Shown here one piece after another: positions 1-6,699 of a DNA stretch of 64,000 bases (within the stretch, counting starts at the first letter, position 1; the number at the start of each line of letters is the position of its first letter). Source of the stretch: Prosthecochloris ethylica (GTDB lineage Bacteria > Bacteroidota > Chlorobiia > Chlorobiales > Chlorobiaceae); NCBI RefSeq assembly GCF_015234275.1, contig NZ_JADGII010000005.1. One strand, 5' to 3'. The translations under genes and the position numbers were made by a program. Below the pieces are notes generated by a model. It did no database searches and was not told where the DNA came from. It saw only the letters and a list, made by a program, of their open reading frames with translations.

Positions 1-566
1 CGGTCATGACGGCTCATCGCCTCGATGGAACGGTTGACAGCCTCCAGGTTGCTCCGGGAAAGTACCAGCGCATAATAGGCTTTTTTCACCTCCAGCTCGA
101 TGGTCTCCGCTGCCCGCTCCAGTTCATACCCTGCCGACGACCGTGCGACCTCCGCCGCCTTGCGCCCATTCCATGCATCGAGATTCAGGATCGGCTGACG
201 GACCTCCAGGCCGAGCTGAAAGTTGGTCAGCGCATCCGGATCGTTAATACGCTCCGTGTAACCGAGATCGACAGGGTTTACAACACGCTGGCGCAGCTTG
301 TAACTGAACACCGCTGCCGGGTCATTGGTATGCATCATGGTTTCCGACAGCTCGACGGACGGCAGGTACGCCTTGCGCGTCTGCAGATAGCGCGCCTCGG
401 CCTGCTCGACCCGGCTGGCCGCGGCCTTGAGCGTGGAATTGTTCTCGCGGGCCATGTCAAGTGCGTCCTGCAGCGACAGCCTCACCGGGCCGGCAGTGGC
501 AGAGAACGGAAGCACAAGCAGGCACGCTGCAGCGATCAACCCCGAAAATCGTTTCAAACCATTCAT
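1..566 (-). CDS. TolC-family outer membrane efflux protein (N-terminal part, cut by window edge)
   Basis: The reverse strand from the ATG at 566 encodes a Sec signal peptide (MNGLKRFSGLIAACLLVLPF..., cleavage near ATAGP) followed by a TolC-type N-terminus: LSLQDALDMARENN, then a long helical stretch rich in Ala, Arg and Glu (VEQAEARYLQTRKAYLPS). This is the usual opening of outer-membrane channel components of RND and type I export systems. About 188 codons are present and the rest lies outside the window. It starts 61 nt after the stop of the upstream membrane-protein gene on the same strand, so both probably share a transcript led by the CsoR/CstR-type regulator. The substrate cannot be told from this fragment. 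Confidence 0.85.
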   Translation of the reverse strand, partial: MNGLKRFSGLIAAACLLVLPFSATAGPVRLSLQDALDMARENNSTLKAAASRVEQAEARYLQTRKAYLPSVELSETMMHTNDPAAVFSYKLRQRVVNPVDLGYTERINDPDALTNFQLGLEVRQPILNLDAWNGRKAAEVARSSAGYELERAAETIELEVKKAYYALVLSRSNLEAVNRSIEAMSRHD

Positions 567-627
567 AACTATTGTTAATTAGAACGCTTAAAAAAATACC
601 TGCAGCCCAGGGGACTGCAGGCGGCAC

Positions 628-1833
628 TCAGGCTCTGAGCAGTTTCGCATTGAGCTTTCCAAGCACCCTGATCGTCTGCACCTGCACGAGAACCAGCGGC
701 ACATACAGCACAAAATACACAAGGGAAAACTGCGGAACGAAGCCGGCAGCGACCAGTCCCTTGTTTACCAGGAAGTTACCGAGCACGAAAAACGCCACTC
801 CCGGGCAGATCGCGGCATAGGTCACCACGCTTTTTCCTTCGCCGTTGATGAACTCGCTGAAATACCCCATCTGTTTCATGACACGGTACCCGAGCAGGCC
901 GAACAGCACCTGAACGGCGATAGCCATCGAAAAGAAGACAATATGAAACCAGGGGTGAATCACCGCGTTGAAGTTATGCACCAGTCCCATCGACACCCGG
1001 TTGACGGTGATCGCCATGACCGTCAGGATCGGAATGACAATCCAGAGCGACACTGACGCCTCGTAATTGATCCCGTTGGCCAGCATGGAACGAAAACCGA
1101 GTACGACCTTGATCATACCCAGTGTCACCACGATGGCGGAAAACACTGAAGCAAGAATAATGCCCAGGCCTGACGTCACGGCATTATGGCTCATGGCTGC
1201 AGAGGCCGACAGGCCGACGGCAACCATCGAAAAGGCAAAAATGGAAAGCATCTGGCTGAGGCTGTTATTACGCTCGCAGTCAAAATGCCCCTTGGCGATC
1301 ACGCGGGAGAAAAACAGCAGGAAAATAGAGGAAGCATAGACGCCTATAGCCAGAAAAGCCGCCATGGCAAACGGGAAAAGATACTCGACGACCCCCCAGA
1401 GTCCCGGCACAAAAACCGCGCCGAGAATAAACATCACGTTCACCCCCATAGCGTACGTCAGAGGAAGAGCCATCAGCTGCACCTCGGCGTCTGTCGAGCG
1501 CAGAGATGCAAATGCAGCAGTCTTCCTGAACCCGGCATACTCCCGGATATTCCATACCAGCAGGCGATAGTGCTGAACACCAAAGTAGACGATACCTGCG
1601 ACGCTCAGCACAACAAGCCCGGCCAGCCAGGGATTGCCGGACAGCAGCGCTGCCATAACGTCCTCGAACACAGGGATCGGACGGCCCGGATGCTCCACCA
1701 TGAACATCAGGAACATGAAAAAGGTGACGGCGATACCTCCGCTTCCAAGGGAAGCCAGAAAATACATCGGTGAATAACTCTCTCCCAGCTGACTGCGCAT
1801 AACCTCGATCGTCTCTTTTGAATCTCCGGCCAC
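628..1833 (-). CDS. Multi-pass inner membrane protein (about 10 TM; TDT/TsoY-like, uncertain)
   Basis: A 401-residue, very hydrophobic protein with about ten predicted membrane segments spread over its whole length and a short hydrophilic N-terminus. The start used is GTG at 1833; an in-frame ATG at 1800 (MRSQLGESYSP) is an alternative. Overall size and segment pattern recall the TDT/SLAC1 transporter superfamily, and the SPMYFLASLGSGG opening recalls proteins annotated as TsoY family, but I hold that name weakly. The gene lies 15 nt after the CsoR/CstR-family regulator and 61 nt before the TolC-like gene, so it is a likely target of that regulator. A role in export or uptake of a sulfur species or anion is inference from context only. 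Confidence 0.7.
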   Translation of the reverse strand: MAGDSKETIEVMRSQLGESYSPMYFLASLGSGGIAVTFFMFLMFMVEHPGRPIPVFEDVMAALLSGNPWLAGLVVLSVAGIVYFGVQHYRLLVWNIREYAGFRKTAAFASLRSTDAEVQLMALPLTYAMGVNVMFILGAVFVPGLWGVVEYLFPFAMAAFLAIGVYASSIFLLFFSRVIAKGHFDCERNNSLSQMLSIFAFSMVAVGLSASAAMSHNAVTSGLGIILASVFSAIVVTLGMIKVVLGFRSMLANGINYEASVSLWIVIPILTVMAITVNRVSMGLVHNFNAVIHPWFHIVFFSMAIAVQVLFGLLGYRVMKQMGYFSEFINGEGKSVVTYAAICPGVAFFVLGNFLVNKGLVAAGFVPQFSLVYFVLYVPLVLVQVQTIRVLGKLNAKLLRA

Positions 1834-1848
1834 GTTCGGCCCCGGATA

Positions 1849-2079
1849 TTATTTTTTTGAAATCAGCTTCAGGATTTTCTCCATGTTCTCCGAATCATGA
1901 TGGCTCATGCACTCCTGAAGACTGCTGTTGAGAACAAGAGAGTAGGTTTTGTCGAGAGCGGCTTTGGCTGCCTGGAACTGCACGATGACCTTGTCACATG
2001 GCTCACCGTGCTCCATCATCCTGACAAGCCCCTGTATCTGGCCACTGACTTTTTTCAGCCTGACAACAATATCATCCAT
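1849..2079 (-). CDS. CsoR/RcnR/FrmR-family regulator with a CstR-like cysteine pair
   Basis: The 76-residue all-helical protein matches the DUF156 family of Cu(I)-, formaldehyde- or persulfide-sensing repressors: VVRLKKVSGQIQGLVRMME, then GEPCDKVIVQFQAAKAALD, then LQECMSHH. The ATG at 2079 gives the family's usual length; longer in-frame starts add a non-homologous tail. Cysteines fall at 28 and 57, the family spacing of 29. The CsoR copper ligand His four residues before the second Cys is Ser here (position 53). Two Cys without that His is the CstR (per/polysulfide sensor) pattern. It heads an apparent operon with the membrane protein (15-nt gap) and the TolC-like gene. Sulfide-linked sensing would suit a green sulfur bacterium but is inference. 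Confidence 0.85.
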   Translation of the reverse strand: MDDIVVRLKKVSGQIQGLVRMMEHGEPCDKVIVQFQAAKAALDKTYSLVLNSSLQECMSHHDSENMEKILKLISKK

Positions 2080-2086
2080 AACGCAT

Positions 2087-2137
2087 TTGGCCTGAAACTT
2101 CTCTGATAATATACCCCTACCCCGTACAGGTATCGAA
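2087..2137 (-). promoter_or_regulatory. Possible CsoR/CstR-type operator and promoter region
   Basis: Just upstream of the regulator start the plus strand reads ATACCCCTACCCCGTA followed by CAGGTAT. C-rich tracts bounded by ATAC/GTAT ends are typical of CsoR-family operators. The position, some 30-50 nt before the regulator ATG, suits autoregulation. The match is by eye and no consensus was scored. Confidence 0.35.
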
Positions 2138-2164
2138 CATACAAAAAAAAAGAGAGAGCGCAAA

Positions 2165-2791
2165 CTATCTCTTTCCTCCCTCGACCCTGAGATCCGCCGG
2201 AACAGCACAGCAGATATCAGACTGAAGCTGGCAGAGCATGCTTTCGGTCGCCTGCTGCATGATCTGGGACATGATGGTCTCGCTCATAAACTTCAGCACT
2301 CCCTCCGGCATCATGTTGAGCGGAAACGAGAGAGTGAAATCAAGCGCAATGTCTGTTTCGAAATGAACCGCCGTGCGGTTGTCTTTCTGGTGAAGCAGAC
2401 AGATTTCCGTGTTGGCCTTGCCGACAAAGGTGTGATCGTCACCGATGTCTGCAACCGGGGCATCCTCTGCGTGAACCCACCTGATGCGTTTTCCCCTGCC
2501 GTCATGCAGTTCGCTGTTGTTCATCACCTTCAGGCACTGGCGTACCTTGTGTTCGTCTGCTTCGAGCGGTTCAACCTGCTGCTGTACGAAAAAGATTGCC
2601 GTAATGGGGTTTTTTCTCGGGTCCTCGACCTGAAACGTCCACTGGTACACATCTGTCCCCGGAATACAGGCAACATTGGTGCAGTACGGATTGCATTTGA
2701 GAATTTTTTCATGCTGCTCGAAATACTCGAACGAATCGTTCAGGCAGGATTCGAGAACCGTATGGGCCCGGCTTCTTCCAATAACCTCCAT
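2165..2791 (-). CDS. Conserved hypothetical protein, SRPBCC/DUF1997-like
   Basis: A 208-residue soluble protein without signal peptide or membrane segments. The alternating beta-rich middle and the long C-terminal helix (MPEGVLKFMSETIMSQIMQQ) resemble the START/SRPBCC-like proteins annotated DUF1997, found mainly in photosynthetic organisms. Seven cysteines are scattered through it (including NPYCTNVAC and SDICC) without a clear metal-binding spacing. It is on the same strand as the CsoR/CstR-type gene but 85 nt before it, with the candidate operator between them, so it is probably a separate unit. No function can be assigned from the sequence. Confidence 0.7.
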   Translation of the reverse strand: MEVIGRSRAHTVLESCLNDSFEYFEQHEKILKCNPYCTNVACIPGTDVYQWTFQVEDPRKNPITAIFFVQQQVEPLEADEHKVRQCLKVMNNSELHDGRGKRIRWVHAEDAPVADIGDDHTFVGKANTEICLLHQKDNRTAVHFETDIALDFTLSFPLNMMPEGVLKFMSETIMSQIMQQATESMLCQLQSDICCAVPADLRVEGGKR

Positions 2792-2963
2792 AGGAATGGT
2801 ATCATCAACGTGTCAACGAATTTTCTGTGTCGATTATGAACACGGCACGCATATCAAGAGTTCCCCCGTGCCGGAAACCTGCCGTTCACGAATTTTTTCG
2901 TATAATTATTTTTTTCAGAACACCTGCAACGCTTCACCAACATATCAAGACGTTCCGTACGCC

Positions 2964-3083
2964 ATGGCTGACGCTTTCAACTACACAACCATCATTGCCC
3001 CGGTCGCCTATTTCATCCTTGGCATTTTTATTGTCCTTGGACTGAACCGCTTTATCGGAAAAAATACTCCTGAGAAAAAATAA
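2964..3083 (+). CDS. Small single-pass membrane protein (39 aa)
   Basis: ATG at 2964 opens a 39-residue frame with one clear membrane helix (IIAPVAYFILGIFIVLGL) and a basic C-terminal tail (NRFIGKNTPEKK). The layout resembles small accessory subunits of membrane complexes. No convincing Shine-Dalgarno precedes it, and the frame is open further upstream without a better start. It sits alone between a divergent conserved gene and the chlorosome gene. I do not recognise the family, and the short length leaves real doubt. Confidence 0.5.
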   Translation: MADAFNYTTIIAPVAYFILGIFIVLGLNRFIGKNTPEKK

Positions 3084-3181
3084 CGCACCGGACACCAGCC
3101 AGCGCAGTGTTACAACCATGCAAAAGCAACTGTAAGTACCGCACAGATCATCATTTTCCATTTGTTGAACTGAAGAAAATA

Positions 3182-3197
3182 TTGTAATTTTTTACAA
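3182..3197. promoter_or_regulatory. Perfect 6-4-6 palindrome upstream of chlorosome gene
   Basis: TTGTAA-TTTT-TTACAA lies about 77 nt before the ATG of the CsmB/F-like gene. Its size and half-site form resemble operators of Crp/Fnr-superfamily regulators. Binding is not shown by the sequence. Confidence 0.35.
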
Positions 3198-3273
3198 AAC
3201 TGCCTCACACTGGCAGACAGGTAAGACAGAGTTTTTTCATTCACTGCCTTATACAACTAAAACCTCAAGCATC

Positions 3274-3504
3274 ATGTCAAACGGATCAAACACTGATTTA
3301 TCAGGTGCAATCAGCGGTCTTGTCGACACTATCGGCAAACTCGGCCAGACCCAGATCGAAATTCTCAACAACACCCTGAAAGCCATGACAGACATGGTTG
3401 AACCGATGGGTAAAACCGCAACCGACCTTGTCGGCACTGTAGCCAACACCATGAACGACGTCCTCAAAAACGTCTCTTCAGCAATTGGCGGCGGCAACAA
3501 GTAA
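3274..3504 (+). CDS. Chlorosome envelope protein, CsmB/CsmF family
   Basis: A 76-residue protein (MSNGSNTDLSGAISGLVDTI...) with the short Ser/Asn/Thr-rich N-terminus and amphipathic GKLGQTQIEILNNTLKAM / MVEPMGKTATDLVGTV helices of the CsmB/CsmF chlorosome envelope proteins. These coat the lipid monolayer around the bacteriochlorophyll c/d/e aggregates of green sulfur bacteria. Its length matches the family (about 74-76 residues). It is monocistronic: a palindrome lies upstream and a strong terminator follows 24 nt after the stop. I cannot decide between csmB and csmF by eye. Confidence 0.85.
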   Translation: MSNGSNTDLSGAISGLVDTIGKLGQTQIEILNNTLKAMTDMVEPMGKTATDLVGTVANTMNDVLKNVSSAIGGGNK

Positions 3505-3527
3505 GCCGGAATCTGTAACTGCAGAGG

Positions 3528-3562
3528 GCACCTTATGTCAACACATAGGGTGCTTTTTTTTT
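3528..3562 (+). terminator. Rho-independent terminator of the chlorosome gene
   Basis: GCACCTTATGT (3528-3538), loop CAAC, ACATAGGGTGC (3543-3553), then nine T. The 11-bp stem contains one T-G pair. It separates the abundant chlorosome transcript from the downstream salvage operon and overlaps an in-frame upstream ATG (3535) of the kinase gene, which argues against that start. Confidence 0.9.
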
Positions 3563-3570
3563 GTCATTGC

Positions 3571-4578
3571 ATGGAACTTCACCAGTATCTCCAGCGCCTG
3601 CTGCCGGAACAATCGCCTTCAGAGCTCCACATCAGCAGCATCACCGGCGACGCATCGAACCGCCGGTACTTCAGACTGACGGACATCAGCAATTCCGCCA
3701 CGACAGTTCTCTGTATCGATCCCGGTTTTCGCGGCAGGGACCCTCGCTCCTACCCGTTTCTTGTCGTTCGCGATCTCCTTGCAGAAAACGGGATCAGAAC
3801 GCCGGAGATCTTCCGTCACGACAGCGAGACCGGAGCATTTCTCCTCGAAGACTGCGGCACTGACATGCTGCAGGACCATGTCACCGCTTTCCCTGATGAC
3901 CTCGGGCCGCTGTACGACAGCGTAATCGACACCCTGGTTCACCTGCAGTCGATCAGGGGGAACAGCTCATCCGTACCCTTCAGCCTCTCGTTCGACCGGG
4001 AGAAGCTCATGTTCGAGTTCGATTTCTTTATCACCCATGCACTGGAAAACAATCACCGTGCCACCCCGTCCGCACAGGACCTCGAACACCTCCGCCAGCA
4101 GTGCGAACAGATCACGACGCTGCTGCTGGAAACAGACCGGTTCGTGCTGAACCACAGGGATTTTCACTGCCGTAACATTCTTGTTCCGGAAGGAACCCCG
4201 GTCATCATCGACTTCCAGGATGCACGCATGGGATTGCCCCAGTACGACGCCGTCTCCCTGCTGCGGGACTCCTACCTGAAACTCCCGGATCAGCGGGTCG
4301 GAGAACTCCAGCTGCGGCACTGGCAGCAGCTGAAAGACCGCGGACTGCAGAACACGAGCTTCGACACCTACCTCAGGCTGTTCGACATCATGGCATTTCA
4401 GCGAAATGTCAAGGCACTCGGCACATTTTTCTACCAGGTCGATGTCCTCGGAAATCGCTCATTTGCACCCTATATTTCATCGACCCTGGCCTATCTTCCC
4501 GGCTATATCGAACGACAGAAAGAACTCCAACCCGCAGGAAACCTGATCCTGAACCTGCTTGACACGTACGTATCATGA
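3571..4578 (+). CDS. amgK: AmgK-like N-acetylmuramate/GlcNAc anomeric kinase
   Basis: A 335-residue aminoglycoside-phosphotransferase-fold kinase. It shows GDASNRRYFR (nucleotide-binding loop, about 26-35), the catalytic Brenner motif HRDFHCRN (His195, Asp197, Asn202) and the Mg-binding IIDFQDAR (Asp214), as in cell-wall sugar kinase AmgK, which makes MurNAc-1-phosphate. The gene overlaps the MurU-like gene by 4 nt, which is the partner AmgK feeds in the salvage route described in Pseudomonas. ATG 3571 is preferred because ATG 3535 sits inside the preceding terminator hairpin. Substrate choice (MurNAc versus GlcNAc) is inferred from the operon. Confidence 0.85.
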   Translation: MELHQYLQRLLPEQSPSELHISSITGDASNRRYFRLTDISNSATTVLCIDPGFRGRDPRSYPFLVVRDLLAENGIRTPEIFRHDSETGAFLLEDCGTDMLQDHVTAFPDDLGPLYDSVIDTLVHLQSIRGNSSSVPFSLSFDREKLMFEFDFFITHALENNHRATPSAQDLEHLRQQCEQITTLLLETDRFVLNHRDFHCRNILVPEGTPVIIDFQDARMGLPQYDAVSLLRDSYLKLPDQRVGELQLRHWQQLKDRGLQNTSFDTYLRLFDIMAFQRNVKALGTFFYQVDVLGNRSFAPYISSTLAYLPGYIERQKELQPAGNLILNLLDTYVS

Positions 4579-5534
4579 AAGCCTTCGTTCTTGCAGCAGG
4601 ATATGGCACCCGTCTCCGCCCGCTGACTTCAGCTCTTCCCAAACCGCTGATCCCCGTCCTGAACCTTCCTGCAATATGCTACACCCTGTTTCTCCTCAAG
4701 GAAGCCGGTATCCACGACGTCATCTGCAATGTGCACTACCGGGCCGCTGCCATCAGGGAATTTTTCGACCGACACGGAGACTTCGGCCTGAATCTCACGA
4801 TCTCCGAAGAAACTGATATCCTGGGTACTGGAGGCGGACTGAAAAAATGCGAACACCTGCTCAACGACGGAGAGTTCCTGCTCATCAACAGTGATATCAT
4901 CGCCGATTTCTCCCTGACACAGCTGATCGACAGCTGCCGGGCACAAGGGACCTCCGGCTCACTGATGCTGTACCGGACGCCGCTGGCCCGGAGCATCGGC
5001 GACATCGGCATCAGGGACGGCATGGTCGTAGATTTCCGCAACAGGAGAAAGACCGGCCGGCGCTCCGACTTCATCTATTGCGGAGCCGCCGTCCTCAGTC
5101 CGGATATCTTTCAGTATCTTGAAATGGGGTTCTCCAGTATCGTCGATACCGGCTTTACTGGACTGATCGATCACGGGGGGCTCGGCTATTGGGAACACAC
5201 CGGGTTCTGGCATGATATCGGCACCCTGGAATCATACCGTGATCTGTCGGCCGTTCACCACCGCGAACTGCTGTCGCTCTCGCAACGGATGCGCCTGATG
5301 ATCGATCAACAGCCTCGCCTGATCGATCCTGATGCAGACATCAGCCCTGAAGCCACTCTGGAATCGTCCGTCATCGGTGCCGGCTGCCGGGTCGGTCCCG
5401 GAGCTGTCGTACTGCGCTCAGTGCTCCTGCCGGGAACATCGGTCGGAACGGATGAAACGGTTACCGACACCATTGTCTGCCGGACAGGACCAATCACGCC
5501 GTCACCATATCAGCCTGAAAGAAAACAGCCATGA
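4575..5534 (+). CDS. murU: MurU-like sugar-1-phosphate nucleotidyltransferase with C-terminal extension
   Basis: A 319-residue nucleotidyltransferase opening with LAAGYGTRLRPLTSALPKPL, the signature of GlmU/RmlA/MurU enzymes (NTP binding), followed by GTGGGLKKC and LLINSDI (metal/substrate region). After AmgK-type phosphorylation such an enzyme would form UDP-MurNAc. Characterised MurU is about 220-230 residues. This one carries about 80 extra C-terminal residues with hexapeptide-like turns (DADISPEATLESSVIGAGCRVGP split over left-handed helix-type repeats), as in mannose-1-phosphate guanylyltransferases. It overlaps both neighbours by 4 nt, so it is translationally coupled. A GDP-mannose-type activity cannot be excluded on sequence alone. 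Confidence 0.8.
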   Translation: MKAFVLAAGYGTRLRPLTSALPKPLIPVLNLPAICYTLFLLKEAGIHDVICNVHYRAAAIREFFDRHGDFGLNLTISEETDILGTGGGLKKCEHLLNDGEFLLINSDIIADFSLTQLIDSCRAQGTSGSLMLYRTPLARSIGDIGIRDGMVVDFRNRRKTGRRSDFIYCGAAVLSPDIFQYLEMGFSSIVDTGFTGLIDHGGLGYWEHTGFWHDIGTLESYRDLSAVHHRELLSLSQRMRLMIDQQPRLIDPDADISPEATLESSVIGAGCRVGPGAVVLRSVLLPGTSVGTDETVTDTIVCRTGPITPSPYQPERKQP

Positions 5535-6691
5535 TCACTACCGGACTCGACCAGCTTCTCGAAGACCTGTCACCGCTCGAAGGAAAGCGTGCAGCCCTTG
5601 TCGCGAACCAGACGTCGGTCACCAGCTCGCTGACCTACTCCTGGGATGCCCTGAAACAGTCAGGAATCGAGCTGAAACGCCTCTTCTCCCCCGAGCACGG
5701 ACTCTTTTCCACCGAACAGGACCAGGTTGCCGTCACGCTGCAGCCCGAAACAGGATGCGAGACCGTCAGCCTCTACGGCAGCGACGCATCCAGCCTGAAA
5801 CCCGATGCAGAACTGCTGAACGATATCGATATCCTGATCTTTGACATCCAGGACGTCGGGACACGCTATTACACCTATGTCAATACCCTTGCGCTGATCA
5901 TGGAAGTGCTTGACGGCACCGCAACACAGCTTCTGGTTCTCGACCGCCCCAACCCGCTCGGGGGGATCAGCGTCGAGGGTCCCATGCCCGACCCGGCATA
6001 CCGTTCCTTTGTCGGTATTCTGCCTGTCCCGGTCCGCCACGGCATGACAGCAGGAGAGCTGGCCCATCTCTACCAGGATTACAGAAAAATCGATCTGGAC
6101 CTGACCGTCATCACCATGCAGGGGTGGAAGCGTGACATGCTGTTTCGCGATACCGGCCTTTTCTGGGTTCCCCCGTCACCGAACATGCCAACCCCTGAAA
6201 CAGCACTGGTCTACCCGGGCATGTGCCTGTTCGAGGGACTGAACTGCTCCGAAGGCCGGGGTACCACCACTCCGTTCGAACTTGCCGGAGCACCCTTTAT
6301 CGACCCGCTCGAACTGGCACGACACCCCGGACTCCGGCAACTTGAAGGAGTCATCTTCCGTCCGACCTGGTTCAAGCCCTCGTTTCACAAGTACAGTAAC
6401 GAAATCTGCGGAGGAGTCTGCCTCCACGTCAGCGACCATCAGCGCTTCGACGCCTTTGCAGCAGGTATCGCACTGACCTCCGCCCTGCACGAGCTGTATC
6501 CCGAAAAACTCCGCTTCCTCGATGACATCTACGAATTCAACAGCACCTACCCGGCCTTCGACCTGCTGTGCGGAAGCGGAACCCTGAGAACGCTCATCAA
6601 TGCAGCAACGCCATTGAGCGATCTCCGATCGTCCTGGCTGCACGACCTGGCATCGTTCATGCCACAGAAGGAAACGTTTCACCTTTACTGA
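5531..6691 (+). CDS. namZ: NamZ-like exo-beta-N-acetylmuramidase (DUF1343)
   Basis: A 386-residue DUF1343 protein with the family blocks GLDQLLEDL..LEGKRAALVANQTSV, LFSPEHGLF, DIQDVGTRYYTY and DRPNPLGG. Characterised NamZ enzymes release MurNAc from the non-reducing end of peptidoglycan fragments. The homologues I know are secreted. This protein begins directly with the catalytic-domain N-terminus and has no signal peptide, and its ATG overlaps the preceding stop by 4 nt, so a longer start is not available. It therefore appears cytoplasmic. With AmgK- and MurU-like neighbours and a symporter after it, the set reads as MurNAc salvage. Confidence 0.85.
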   Translation: MITTGLDQLLEDLSPLEGKRAALVANQTSVTSSLTYSWDALKQSGIELKRLFSPEHGLFSTEQDQVAVTLQPETGCETVSLYGSDASSLKPDAELLNDIDILIFDIQDVGTRYYTYVNTLALIMEVLDGTATQLLVLDRPNPLGGISVEGPMPDPAYRSFVGILPVPVRHGMTAGELAHLYQDYRKIDLDLTVITMQGWKRDMLFRDTGLFWVPPSPNMPTPETALVYPGMCLFEGLNCSEGRGTTTPFELAGAPFIDPLELARHPGLRQLEGVIFRPTWFKPSFHKYSNEICGGVCLHVSDHQRFDAFAAGIALTSALHELYPEKLRFLDDIYEFNSTYPAFDLLCGSGTLRTLINAATPLSDLRSSWLHDLASFMPQKETFHLY

Positions 6692-6699
6692 ACCCCGCC

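Noticed and set aside
2676..2963. Extended N-terminus of the 39-residue membrane protein
   Set aside because: The upstream frame overlaps the divergent gene and encodes low-complexity residues with no start signal; ATG 2964 directly precedes the membrane helix.
3535..3570. Upstream in-frame ATG for the AmgK-like kinase
   Set aside because: It lies inside the 11-bp terminator stem of the preceding chlorosome gene and adds a non-homologous, Cys/His/Phe-rich stretch.
6568..6699. Longer N-terminus for the sodium:solute symporter
   Set aside because: It would overlap the NamZ coding region by 124 nt and adds soluble, non-homologous residues before the first membrane helix.
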